DNA of 64,000 bases, from contig NC_091931.1 in the NCBI RefSeq assembly GCF_041260155.1, positions 17,042,476 through 17,106,475 of the forward strand, written 5' to 3'. The position numbers were made by a program, and so were the translations under genes. This document shows, in pieces, positions 23,665 through 35,280 of the stretch. Each line of letters starts with the position of its first letter. Within the stretch, counting starts at the first letter, position 1. A model generated the notes under the pieces. That model ran no database searches. It was not told where the DNA came from and saw only the letters and a list, made by a program, of their open reading frames with translations. The DNA is from Ptychodera flava (lineage: Eukaryota; Hemichordata; Enteropneusta; Ptychoderidae).

Positions 23665-24022
23665 GGCAGAATGCACCTCCGGGACACATAACCGGACTCT
23701 CTAACTTCTTCAATTCTTTTCTGATCTACCACTTGTGCGGTTTATTTTAGAGGTCTTGGCGTGAAAAACTTTTCACCGTCTTAGTCTTTTGAAAATCGAA
23801 AATGATATGTTTTTTCATTGAATTAACTCAGTGACGGCGGCCATTTTTGAATTTCAAATATCGGTAAATTTTTGGGTAATTTGTTTCTCTAAAGCAGAAT
23901 TTGCACGGTGACCCCCGATTTTTATTCTTGATTTTTGATTCTTGAAAAAGGATGATTGAAATATTCCTTGAGAGTAGTTTGAGCAAAAGTTTAAGTCTTT
24001 CACTTTGGAGGCGCATACTACC
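23665..24022 (+). mobile_element. TTAA-type MITE (family A), complete, with empty site in copy 1
   Basis: Inverted ends GGCAGAATGCACCTCC and GGAGGCGCATACTACC, flanked by TTAA (23661-23664) and TTAG (24023-24026, a mutated TTAA). Copy 1 has GAATTAAAGTTAGCTG uninterrupted near 8110, where this copy has CAATTAA-element-TTAGAGTTAGCTG. TTAA specificity points to a piggyBac, Kolobok or Sola3-type mobiliser. There is no coding capacity. Confidence 0.9.
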
Positions 24023-24257
24023 TTAGAGTTAGCTGTTTATATCACAAAAATACGCTTGAAATACAGCGATAAGAAATACCGGTACACAACCTTAAATTCT
24101 CTGTGCCACAAGTTAACTGGAAACAACTTAATGCATATTTGAATACTTTAAATATTTGAATTTATCTTTTCAATACATTAGCGAAGAAGTATGTAATTAT
24201 GAGGGTGCCATGCTCCTCGGAATGTTATTTATACAAATACACAAAGAAAGGTTTTAA

Positions 24258-24611
24258 GGTAGAATGCGCCTCAGGGACAGATATTTGGACTCTCAAATTT
24301 CTACAATTTTTTTCTGATCTACCGCTTGTGGGGGTTCATTTTGAAGCTCGTTGAGTGATAAAAACTTAAACCGTCTTTTTTTTTTGAAAATCGAAAATTT
24401 TATTTGTCTCCACAGAGTTAACACAGGGGTGGTGGCCATTCTGAATTTCAAATATCGGTAAATCTTCGGTAATTTGTTTCTCTGGTACAAAAAAATTTGC
24501 ACGGTGACCTCCGATTTTTTATTCTTGATTTTGAAAGTGTATTGTTGAAAGATTCCTTGAGGAAACTTTGAGCGAAAGTTTAAGTCTTTTACTTTCGAGG
24601 CGCATACTGCC
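24258..24611 (+). mobile_element. TTAA-type MITE (family A), complete, perfect TTAA duplication
   Basis: Ends GGTAGAATGCGCCTC and GAGGCGCATACTGCC are inverted repeats, flanked by TTAA at 24254-24257 and 24612-24615. Copy 1 reads GAAAGGTTCTGAGCAGATG at the corresponding site (near 8280), an unoccupied site in which the TTAA has since become CTGA. It lies only 230 bp from a second family A insertion. Confidence 0.9.
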
Positions 24612-25436
24612 TTAAGCAGATGTAAGTAGGCAGTAATCATCATTATAGTGTAACGACATGACAAGTGCCAGACAGACGCCACGTTGGGAGATCAGTGGCA
24701 CGGTTGATATCTGTGGCACGGTTGAATGGGGTCGTAACCTTAGAACTTTTACGTCAGACTAAATTAGCTTGTGTAACTTACAATGGACTTTGATTACAAT
24801 GCTAAACATGATTGCTATCGGGGTATCAACACATGCATACACGTCTGATGACAAGATGAAATTCCCTACACTATGCAAGGAATGAGTAATTACAAAATTT
24901 GCCTTATCTTCTAATGAAGAAAAAACGCTTGCAACCAATGCAGCGCTCCCTGTGCTTGTGAGTGACTTTTGTGGAACCAAAGTCCTAGTTACCTTAGTGT
25001 CAGAGAGCAAAGACCCCGGGCTTCACCCTGGGTTGTCCTCTGCATGCAAATATATCACTCTACCTCCATTTTATTGGAAGGATTCCGAGCGTCGTACGTA
25101 CAAAAGGTGAGAGTTTGGTCTGTTTTCATTTGTTTTTGACCGAAATATTTTTCACAGGAGCAAAGCATATTGCACCGCTGACATGGGAAAGTAAAGACAC
25201 CAAGCTTTCGTTAGTTCACGGTCAGCGCTCCCTATAGTAGAGGCTGCTTGCATTCGTATATGTCCACTACAGACGACAGGACCTTTCATTCAACCTTGTC
25301 ATGTTTAATATTCATCGTCACCACACAAAAGAGAGTCTCTTTCTGACTGCTACCCAATGAGGCAACGTTTTTAATCAAATATCTTACAGTTGCTTTCCTC
25401 AATCTATTTCAGGCTTGTAAAATCCGAAAACTCACC

Positions 25437-26539
25437 ATGTCCAAACCAATGCTGGTGTGTGTGGATGACTATGAAAAATATGCTAGAGAACACCTAAATC
25501 AGCACAACGTGGCGTACTATACTTCTGGAGCGGACGAGGAAGTAAGCGTGACGGAAAATAGACAAGCATTTCGTAGGTTTAGGATAAAACCCAGGGTTCT
25601 GCGCGATGTCTCGAAAAGAGACTTATCAACATCAATTCTTGGTCAAAAAATTGATATCCCGGTTTTAATCGGACCGGCAGGGATTCATTGTTTGGCCCAT
25701 CACGAAGGAGAAGTAGCCGCTGCCAAAGCCGCAAAAGCGATGAAGACGTGTATGGTGTTGAGTACATACTCAACAAAATCCCTGGAGGAAGTAAGTCAGG
25801 CTGCTCCCAATGGTCTTCGATGGTTTCAGTTGTACATTTGGCGGCCTCGCTCAATCGCTGTCAATTGAGTGAGAAGGGCAGAGGCAGCTGGTTTCAAAGC
25901 GTTGGTTCTGACCTTAGATATGCCAGTCTTAGGAAAACACCGTAGTGAATGGTATGTAGGTGGATTTCAACTGCCACCCCGCTTACACCTCCCACATCTT
26001 CCGAAAGAGCTCCAGGAACAAGCCAAAGAAGAAGTACAGCAAGAGTATGGTGCTCCGCAGACATGGTTGATGCCTCACTTACCTGGGATTGTGTTGGATG
26101 GCTGAAGTCCATCACCAAACTACCAATTGTCCTCAAAGGCATTTTGACCCCGGAAGATGCTTTGCTGGCGGTGCAGCACCAAGTTGCTGGTATTGTGGTG
26201 TCTAACCATGGCGGGAGACAGTTAGACTATGTGCAACCTACAATAGAAGTCCTGCCAAAGATTGTTGAAGCAGTTAGTGGTAAAGTTGAAGTCTACTTGG
26301 ATAGTGGTGTACGTACTGGTACAGACGTCTTCAAGGCATTGGCTTTGGGAGCAAAAGCTGTATTTGTTGCAAGCCCTATCATTTATGGGCTTGCATATGA
26401 CGGGGAAGAAGGAGCCAGACAAGTGTTACAGATTCTGAGGGATGAGTTGAGCTTGGCAATGGCTTTGTCCGGTTGCTCTAATGTCAGCGATATCAAACAA
26501 GAATATGTCGTGCATGAATCTCAATATGCAAAATTATAA
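25437..26539 (+). pseudogene. 2-hydroxyacid oxidase pseudogene (copy 2 paralogue)
   Basis: Matches the gene at 9991 from start codon to the C-terminal AKL. It is disabled by TGA at 25866-25868 where copy 1 has TTA (Leu144), and by a net 4-base deletion at about 26057-26080 that shifts the frame. The final 150 codons after the shift remain open. The FMN-phosphate loop has also changed from FVGRP to FVASP, removing the arginine. Catalytic [10 protein letters not shown] is retained. About a dozen amino acid differences occur in the first 143 residues compared with copy 1. Truncation after residue 143 removes Asp161, Lys235 and His259, so any product of the first open segment would be inactive. 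Confidence 0.9.
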
Positions 26540-27183
26540 AGTTTAACATTTTCATCCTGGGCAGGGCAGGCCATTGTGTTAAGAGACCAGTGATTGTGAT
26601 TGTACATATTTTTTGTAAAAGTCAACATGAAAAGTTTCAATATTTGTAAAACTAGAAATTACGTTGGAGCATCATATATCAAACAAGATATATGTCAAAG
26701 TATAGTGAATATGTCTGTTATTGTCAGATACCAGAGTGATCTAATATAGTAATTTTTCTATCAGATTGGAACTCACGAACCTCTGACCGTACTTAGTTAT
26801 AGCGGAGGCATCAGCGATCAAAAACGTTCGGGTAAAGCCCCCCCCCCTCAAAATTATCAGAAAAAATAAAAACAAAATAAAACAAAACAAAAACAAACAA
26901 GGTACCTCCAAAAACAACAAATAACTGTAACTCTACCTCAGATTTTTTTTCTGTTGATCGTAGTGAAAGACAAGGCGGCATCTCTGACGTCTCGTTCACC
27001 GGGGCACGAGACCTGCAGAATCCGTTTGCAAGCTGATACAAAATACATTGCCATTATTGATTATACTTAAATGTTTTGGTTGTTTTGAAGATATACCTTA
27101 GAATTTATAACTACCGTTCTGATCGGCCATTGTGTTTTTCTTTAATACAGTCTATAGCATTTGGACTGCACTTTAATCCTTAC

Positions 27184-27421
27184 AGGGATATAGTCGTCGG
27201 AACTGCGCCTGTGAGAGTTTCTTGTTTACAAACAATGTATTTCGTGAACGATATCTAGATGCACCTCATCATCATAGCTGCAACATTTAATTTATACGAT
27301 ATAGATTATGACAGACATGTTTTAACTGTCATCAATCACCATCGTGCCTTGGATACATTGTTGCCATGGGTCGTGTGGGTCCCATACGACCTTTGAGCGC
27401 AGTTCCGACGACTATATCCCT
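27184..27421 (+). mobile_element. 238-bp MITE with AGGGATATAGTCGTCGGAAC ends (family B)
   Basis: The left end AGGGATATAGTCGTCGGAAC and the right end, its reverse complement finishing GACTATATCCCT, are near-perfect inverted repeats of about 25 bp. Flanks are TTAC (27180-27183) and TTAA (27422-27425), consistent with a TTAA target duplication with one change. Not present at the corresponding place in copy 1. Older family members are at 5012-5232 and 20453-20668. Confidence 0.85.
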
Positions 27422-27429
27422 TTAAGTTC

Positions 27430-30370
27430 AATGATTGACATTAAAGATATTATAAAAAAACTCGGTGATCGATACATCTTTCAATCTCTTTAAAGGAATC
27501 AGTACTAATCTACAGATGGTTTTCACTTAACTGTTTAACATAATAAAATTGATAAAGTCTATATACCTATGGTGTCTGCTGGTTACTGGATTCCGGCTTC
27601 AATCCATGGTCAAAGTCCTGTATGGTCACGACCTATGGACGCTTTAGTTGGTCTTCACAGTAGGCCTAGACTGAGTGCAAAACCTGGTAAAATACTCTTA
27701 ACCACCCTTTCTATATGCATTGGAATTAATATATGGGAGGTTTTCTCGATAGTACGTTGGCTGGCAAAACCCGCGCTTTGTAGATGATACATCAAGTCGA
27801 CAGTTTTTGCTGCTGGCCTTTGACCAGGTAAGACTCGGATGACGGTTATCAGCTTATGGATCCCACAGCAACAGTGGACCCTATTCACATTCAAAGTAGG
27901 GTTAGCGGACCATAAACAAATAATACAGCGCTCTGCTCAGAACGATGTTATACAAATAGGGGTCCTGTCTCATTGTCACTATTTGAAGAGCTGTGAAATA
28001 CTTTACTTATACAGTCCTCTATCCCTGGTTCCTGCATTAGTTCTGTTGTTGACATTGACTGTTTGTGGGATTTTGTTCCTGTGTTTTCCTTTGAAAGTTG
28101 TGCACAGTTAGTCAATTTCCTCAGAGATAAAACTGATTAAAACCCTGTCCCTTCAAAGATTGGGAAATCGGTAAAAGCGGAAACAGTCTACTGGTCAACT
28201 TTCAGGAAGTGCCCATCTCACATTTTTACACTTATCAACTCCGTATATACGTGGACTAAATGGTCGCAGAAATGAATATTACGCGTGAGAAGCCACTTGG
28301 AGTAATTCTAACGTTTTAATGTAGGACACGTCCACAGGGACATATAAATTGTTAGTTGGTTTAGGCTTGTTGATGACTACATTCATGTGTGCATTCTTCA
28401 TGACATCAGACATCTGGTGGTGAAACAAACTTATGGAGACGGTCTACATACTGCTATTACAAACAAGGTAAAATCCGTAAGTTTGTAAACGTAAATATAC
28501 CATTTGTGTTACAACTCAGACTATCAACTCTCGGTTGATGACGGATATGCCTAAGTTTAAGTCTCCTACTTGCGGTGTTCATTTGGAGCTTATGGAGCAA
28601 ATAACTTTCACTAGCTTATTTTTATGAAATTCAAAATTTTATTTTACCCCACAGAGAAAACACAGGATTGCGGCCATTTTGAAGCAAGCAAGCAGGCAAG
28701 AGAGCAATTAATTAGTTAAGTACATAAGTAAGTACGTAAGTAAGTAGGCATTAAGTAAGCAAGTATATAAGTAAGTAATTAAGGAAGTTAGCAAGTGAAG
28801 TGAAGTTAATAATAAAAGTCCCATCTGTAAGTGAAACTCAGCTTTTGGAAACAACTGTACTTCTCATGAAAAGATCACTGTATAAACATGATCTGCGATT
28901 GTGGAAGCAGGGGAGAATTCGCTTACCCCTCGATCGATCGATGCTCGACACACACCAACAATAATCGCATCCAAGCGTCAATAAAAACCATCCTGGTGAT
29001 GAGGGACATGACTTTTAAATAAGAAAAAATCCCATGTAATATTTTCAAATAAAATATGTCCTGTGATTGTCCAGCTGTACGTTAAGTAAACCCAAGGACC
29101 CTATCCACGGATATATTCCAATCGATTCACGCATTGAAAAACATCGACCGAGAGGTCCGCCGCGTCCCTTCCCTTCACTCGCTTTCTCGAAGTATTCTGA
29201 CGTTGATAGTTTTATTAAAACAAGTACCAATCAAGTTAAACCTAGAATATATTTTCACGATACTAGCAGAGAAATACATGTTCGATATAGGTAACAAGAC
29301 GGTAAGGCAATTTGTGAGCTCATCTTTGAAGTTCCTCGATGCATTTGTGAAAGGTCGAGCTATTAGGGTCTGGTGCTATACCAAAACAACTATTACTTCA
29401 GCAGCCATTTCCGACGTAACATGTAACCGACAGACACGGAATTCAATGAAAATCCGCAAAGACAGAAAAGAAACTTGTGGAGTAAGCTTAGAATATTATA
29501 GATATCATTATCACGAGAACAGTCAATATTTTTCAAACTTTCATTAACTGTCGTAAAATCATAAACGCTGCCTCAAATTGGAATGCGAAGAGACTTCTAT
29601 CCTTGATACTAATTATGAGCTGCAGTTACAAATATTTCTAGTCGTTTTAAAACGAAGTTTTCAATTCATATCGTTGAGTGTGTGTTGCATATTCCCCGTT
29701 TACAATAGCAATCATGCCAATAAAGGAGAAATAGGAGATAACCTATGTGCCTCGATAAACTGAGAAAGTGATTGCCTAGGGATTGAAAGTTATTACACGG
29801 TAATTGTAATTTTTACTTTGCAAATGAAGGACACAATCAAACTCTAATTGTATTGCAGTATTCTCAGCGCGGGACACACACACGTCACCCAATAACTGTT
29901 TGGTTTTGTTTAGGAAAAGTTTTCTTCGTCACACAAAATCTTTTCTTGTTCCATTTGTCGTAACGCACGGAATCATTAAAAAAGGCCTCGTCACGAATGT
30001 CATCTAATCCAGGGCACCGAGTTCGAGAAATTCTAACGGGTAGGCACGGGGATAACATGTAACTATCACATTCTGATTACTTGTTACGGAATAAAAAGCA
30101 CCGTGCTTTCAGATACTGGACCTTGGACCGTTCTGCGCTGACGACTGTGTCCATGTTGTCACCTGGCATAGGCGCGAACTTCACCCTTTCGTCGAAAAGG
30201 CTATAAATTCTTCGAAGGTGGTCACGTGACTGTGCTACCTAACTTATGAGATGTGCAGCGTAAAACACTCCGAAAAGTTCGCACTATGAAGGACACATTA
30301 CGGTTGTATTTATACAGCGAAAATTGCTGCAAAGTCTTCCAAGTTAGTTCGATCAGATAACAGCAATGCA
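27430..30370. other. Non-coding interval
   Basis: Includes a truncated family A MITE remnant with an AAGT-type microsatellite (28555-28800) shared with copy 1, and the fading end of the segmental duplication (about 29425). The ORF at 29134-29547 overlaps the duplicated block but is not open in copy 1, so I do not call it. No gene recognised. Confidence 0.45.
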
Positions 30371-30373
30371 GGG

Positions 30374-30943
30374 TGTTACGTGCAGAGAAAACGAACAAAA
30401 GGGTGAACCAGCAGTTAACGTTTAAACAAAATTTATTACAAAAATAAAACAATTGCTTAGTCAGGGATAGAGTACAAGCTTTAAAAGTGTACAGATTACT
30501 TATCTCAGCTGGGACGGCAAAGCTCCAGTCTCAGAGTTGTAACCAGTCAGTCGGATGAATGAACAGTCCTTCGGCTTGCAGGCTTGTAGTTGCACAAAGT
30601 CCACAGTATAAATCCAGCGTTGGCAGTGAAGGTCTTGAAAAGTCTTGAGAATGACTACTGCTGGAGTTTAGTAACACACAAGAGACACGATCCCAAAGTC
30701 TGACTGGAAGCTGAGCACGTCCCTTTTATAAAGGCATATAAGAACAATCTAGAACTTTTATTGACATGCTAATTACTGTTCTAAAATTATCTCCCTTACA
30801 CAACTAATCAACTTTCCAGAACATTCCAAACATGACTAATTGAATTCAAGGTTGTGAGGTCATCAAGGGCAGTGACCTTGAGAATGTTCTAGACTAATTG
30901 AACTCAGGTCATGATGAGTGTGGGGGAAATGACCTACATAACA
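30374..30943 (-). mobile_element. Solo LTR of a retrotransposon
   Basis: On the minus strand it begins TGTTATGTAGG and ends CACGTAACA, a 570-bp unit with TG...CA ends. It is flanked by AGGG at 30370-30373 and 30944-30947, a 4-bp target duplication. Minus-strand order fits an LTR: a TATA-like TTTATAAAAGGGA near 30725, then a polyadenylation signal AATAAA near 30430, then ~50 bases to the end. No internal gag-pol sequence or partner LTR lies nearby, so it is a solo LTR from recombination. Superfamily is not determinable. Confidence 0.85.
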
Positions 30944-31252
30944 AGGGATAAGAGTATCCAGTTACCATGGAGATGATAGAGATGAGAGCAGCCAAAGAGG
31001 GTCTAGGCCTACTATGTAAACTTTCATATCAAATCGAAAAGTAAGATACGGGGTAATGTGACAGGTTACAAATTACTCTATTGCACATGATTTAGTCTTG
31101 TTTTTTTATTTTTAATCATTTGAAAACGAAACTATGCACGGTATTAGACAAGATTCCGTGTTGAAGCGGAGCACTGTGATGCCACACGACAATATACACT
31201 TTTCCTAGGGAGTCTCATTCGTCACGCAAGAGCTGAGTGCTTAATACCAACC

Positions 31253-33480
31253 ATGGCGAGTTCGAACGGAGAATCACAGTTTCTCGAAAATATCACCGAT
31301 AATTTTTTGAGTTGTACCGTGTGTACTGAAATATTCAGAAACGCAAAAATTCTACCTTGCGTACACACGTTCTGTGAGCAATGCCTGAGAAAGATCGTGG
31401 AGAAGAGGGGCGAACTGACGTGTCCAATATGTCGTCGTTCACACGAACTTCCTGCTGGAGGTGTGGCTGCGTTGTCGGCCAACCTGTTTGTCAATCAGCT
31501 GGTCGAGGAGTTCGACAAGCAAGACGGAAAGAAAGCAGCACGGAGGAAATGTGAAGCTTGTGAAATTGGGGACGTTCGTGAGAGGTGCATCGATTGTTCC
31601 ATAAATTTCTGTGAGCAGTGCTCGAAAGCTCACAGGTACGTGCCGATCACACGATCTCATCGCCTTATGGCCATCGGTGAATACGTGAAGGTGAAGTGTC
31701 ACAACCCTGCTTCAGTACGACCCCCGGCCTACTGTAGTAAACACCATGATAACCAGGTCAAATTCTACTGCGATACGTGCGAGGTGACAATCTGTCTCGA
31801 ATGCACAGCTATAGATCACCCTCGTCCAGAACACAAATTCAGATATCTGGACGATGCAGCGGTCGAGTACAAACAGCTGCTCACAAAGATGACACAGGAA
31901 CTGCAAATCAAGGAAAACGAAGCTGGTGAAAGCAAGGCAGCTGTACAAGAGATGGCAGAGTCAGTGGACAGTCGTTTCCAGGAAGAGATAATGAAAGTGA
32001 AAGTTCATATGGAGAAGACAATTGAAGAAACCACTCACAAAATACGAGAGAACGGCGATAGCCTACTTCAACAACTGAAAACTGAGCACGAAGAAAGAAA
32101 AACAAATCTGCAAGCACAACTGAAGGATCTAGAATGCACGGAAAATGACATCGCAACAACCAGAGACTACGCTGACAAGTTAATGCAGTACGGAAACGCT
32201 TCACAGTTGATGTCTGCAACGAAGGGTATGACGTCACAGATTCGGGAATTATTGAAAGCGACAACAAAATGTGAACCGGTAAACGACAATTACGTAGAGT
32301 TCAAGTCTACAGAACTTCTGTGAAACGAAAACTCTAGGCACGATAAAGATCACCGAGGAGAAGAGGTATGAACTGTGCGGCGTGTCAGAATACTCTCGAG
32401 TTGATGAACAGATAACGCTAACACTACAGGTTACGGGTTCTCGGACAGGTGGAACCAAGGTTAGACGGGAGAGAATCACCGCTTTGATGAAGACACCGGG
32501 TGACAAATCTGAACACGTGACAGTAACCGATAACTACGATGGAACATTTTCTCTGACGTACTGTGCGAAGGCTGAAGGAAAACATGAATTGTCAGTGTCG
32601 GTAGACGGACAAGCCGTGCAGGGTTCGCCGGTAACAGTTGTGGTAGGTCCAAAGAAAGGTACAGTGAGAACATTCGGAGGGAACGGTTCTGGGATTGGAC
32701 AACTGAGTAATCCTTGGGGAGTAACGATGACAAAGAGTGGTCACGTGATAGTAGATGATCAAAGCAACCACAGGCTACAATCATTTACCTTACAAGGAAA
32801 ACATCAAGCAATTTACAAATTTACAGAGATTGCAAACTTTACACCTCGTTACTCTGCAGTCTCTGAAGATGGAAAGATCTTTACAACAGACAATGGTAAT
32901 AAACAGGTAGTTGTCTCTGATGAGAATGGTCAGCTGATAAATGTTTTGGCAAAGATCACTGAAGAATATCTACGGTATCGCGATTAGTCCGTACAATGGC
33001 AATGTTTATGTCGTTGATTGTTCTGCACATTGTATTCGAATATACAGTCAAAGTGGAGACTATATAAAATGCTTTGGAAGTCACGGTAATGGAGCAGGTC
33101 AGTTTGGTTGGCCATTGGACATCACTGTGGAGAGTAGCGAGGGTAAAGTCTTTGTGTCAGATAATGGTAGCCACTCTGTCAAGGTATTCGATGCAGACGG
33201 TGGATTCCTCTTCTCCTTTGGATCCAATGGTAGTGCTGATGGTCAGTTAAACAACCCATGGGGAATATGCAATAATCAACAAGGCAATATCTACGTTTTT
33301 GATTGCAACAACAACCGAGTACAGAAATTCAGTTCATCAGGTACATTCATTTGTCACGTTAACTGCGGCACAGAGGCACTGCAGGGTCCTGTCGGGGTAT
33401 GTGTCACAGGGGAAGATCCCTTCCAGACAATCATAGTTGCTGAACTATTTGGTAATAAAATCAAAGTGGTGGCACTGTAA
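31253..33480 (+). CDS. TRIM2/3-like E3 ligase (RING, two B-boxes, coiled coil, filamin, NHL), interrupted by two frameshifts
   Basis: Single-exon tripartite-motif gene. The first open segment (31253-32323, 356 aa) has a C3HC4 RING (Cys21, Cys24, Cys36, His38, Cys41, Cys44, Cys57, Cys60), B-box 1 (Cys100-His136), B-box 2 (Cys161-His194) and a coiled coil (about 200-310). The frame then shifts near 32310-32325. The second segment, to 32987, encodes a filamin/ABP280 domain (DNYDGTFSLTY, GSPVTVVV) and the first NHL repeats (GIGQLSNPWGV). A second shift near 32950-32970 leads to the last NHL repeats (GQFGWPLDITV, GQLNNPWGICN), ending at 33480. Both shifts are equivalent to +1. This family ubiquitinates targets, and the NHL propeller binds protein or RNA. 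The start ACCATGG is an ideal Kozak context. The domains are otherwise well preserved, so the shifts may be assembly indels or recent inactivation. Confidence 0.9.
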
Positions 33481-35280
33481 ACACTGTTGTGAAGCAAATG
33501 GTAGTAGGAGTACCTTGGCTGAAATTACTGTACAGCAACCATTTGTTTAAGCGAGCAAGAATATTATAGTAAATTGAAGAGAAGTACTCATCTTGCATGC
33601 ATCTCTGATTCGCTGTTTTACGAGAAATACATGTCAGTTACACTGAAGGAGAACAAATTGTCTGACGTCAAATTTTGCGGTCTATGGGTATTGTACAATT
33701 GACAAGAAGATTTTGAAAGCATGAGGTGATTATGGCGCTTTATTTTAAAATCTAGAAGGACGAGGAGGTTGCAAAGTCTTCTCAAAAGTAAAATTAATTG
33801 TTTGGATAAACACTGTGTCCGTAACAAAATTTCAGTGCAAGACTGTCGACGCTGAAAGACCAAATGTCCATGTTTGTCGCTGGAATCTGCTTTCTCACTT
33901 GAAAATCTAGAGAATGAACTCGATGTACAAAAATGCATTTTGCCAAATTGGTAACTTATGTATAGCACTTGAAATAATACTCTGTTGGTGTCTCAACTTT
34001 CGTTTTTGTCTTGAACTTTACCATTTATAGTTCCTGCATTAAAGTTAACTCTAAATGACTTCCTGTTTTGTTAGTACATATGATTTATACATTTGTAATT
34101 TTAATCCTTTCAACCGTACTTATTTCTGCGTACAATCTACAGAATTACAGTTCTCGGTACTAGCCATAACGTTGATAATTGATCTGTGTTTATTATTAAT
34201 CTCGATGACTACATAGGATTTGAAAACCTTTTCATGAAGGTCAAGACACATAACGTGTGCAACTGAGAATTACATATTGTACATTAAAACAAATAAATGA
34301 CAAAAATTCATCAGTCGACAAGACTCGAAAACCACAACAAAAGAAATGATAACAGAATCTTATGCTCAGTGGGTGTTCTACCTGTCCACAGGCAGGATGA
34401 GTCAGTGAAGCTATGTACACAATGAGATTCAGTAACTTCTTTCGATCCATTTACGTTTTTGAACAGTTGTATGTATGAATACACCAAACCCACATGTACA
34501 AATGTTTCTTTGAGATATTGCAATGTTCAAAAAAAATTGGCACTGTGTTAGCTTCTGCACCTTCAAAAATTAATAACTTGCCGTCGTTACACTATTTGTT
34601 ATACAATTCCTTAAGATTAGGTTAAAACTGTTCCGACGACAATTATCAGCGTCTGTATTGACAAATATTTTTAATATCGTTGTTTATACAATTTTCAAAT
34701 ATTGGGTAAACATTTTATGTCAGTTTTATTTGTCAGAAATATGAGAAATGAATGTTTTCTGTGGGTCCGTAGATAAAATTGTACATCTAAATCCATCCTT
34801 TTGATGACTTCGCAATTTTTAAGAGTCTAACACCTTTTTATACGAGAGGATCGATAAAATTGTCGTTTTCGTTTTAGATCTTAATAAACGTGAATTGAAC
34901 TACTCGCCATTGCAGTGTTCTATTATATGTTGTGCTCTAGTGAAATAAAGTGGCAACGTTGTTTTCCTCGCGGAAATCGTGACCTTAGAAAATGAATGAT
35001 CTTGCGCTAAAACTAGTCATTATATACTTTCATTCTGGGGTACCATGCAAATCCTCCTTGTACTGGTGCAGTTTGTGTAAATAAACATGACTACAACGTA
35101 AGTTTTCTCACTGATACACATGATACACAAAAAGAAAAGCACATAACTTAGTTAGAAATTGTCGTAGCATATAACTGGTATCCAGCTTTGTCTACGTGTG
35201 AGTTTGCTGGATGTTTTCCAAACCGCAATCTGATGTAGAGATGACACGCGCCTCCCTAGAGGGCGACTGGCAGATAACAT
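33481..35280. other. 3' flank of the TRIM gene and non-coding sequence
   Basis: AT-rich. AATAAA-type signals occur downstream (for example near 34883 and 34945), but none can be assigned to the TRIM transcript with confidence. Short ORFs here have no recognisable features. Confidence 0.4.

Larger units (their letters stand above)
15211..29425. repeat. Tandem segmental duplication, copy 2 (oxidase pseudogene copy)
   Basis: Direct repeat of the unit starting at base 1, offset 15210 at the start and 15446 at the oxidase start codon because of indels. Insertions private to this copy include a 676-bp foldback element (22946-23621), two TTAA-type MITEs (23665-24022 and 24258-24611), an anonymous block at about 22425-22655, and a 238-bp MITE (27184-27421). 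Homology resumes at about 28575 (matching 13630) and fades after about 29425. About 700 bp of unmatched sequence (14510-15210) separates the two copies. Confidence 0.95.

Noticed and set aside
25866..25868. TGA in the copy 2 oxidase as selenocysteine
   Set aside because: The sister copy has TTA (Leu) there, a frameshift follows, and the position is not catalytic. A nonsense mutation is the simple reading.
32300..32970. Programmed ribosomal frameshifting in the TRIM gene
   Set aside because: No slippery heptamer or downstream structure was recognised, and two separate shifts in one gene fit indels better.
31222..33000. Several 80-120-codon minus-strand ORFs over the TRIM gene
   Set aside because: Antisense shadows of a long coding frame, with no independent features.
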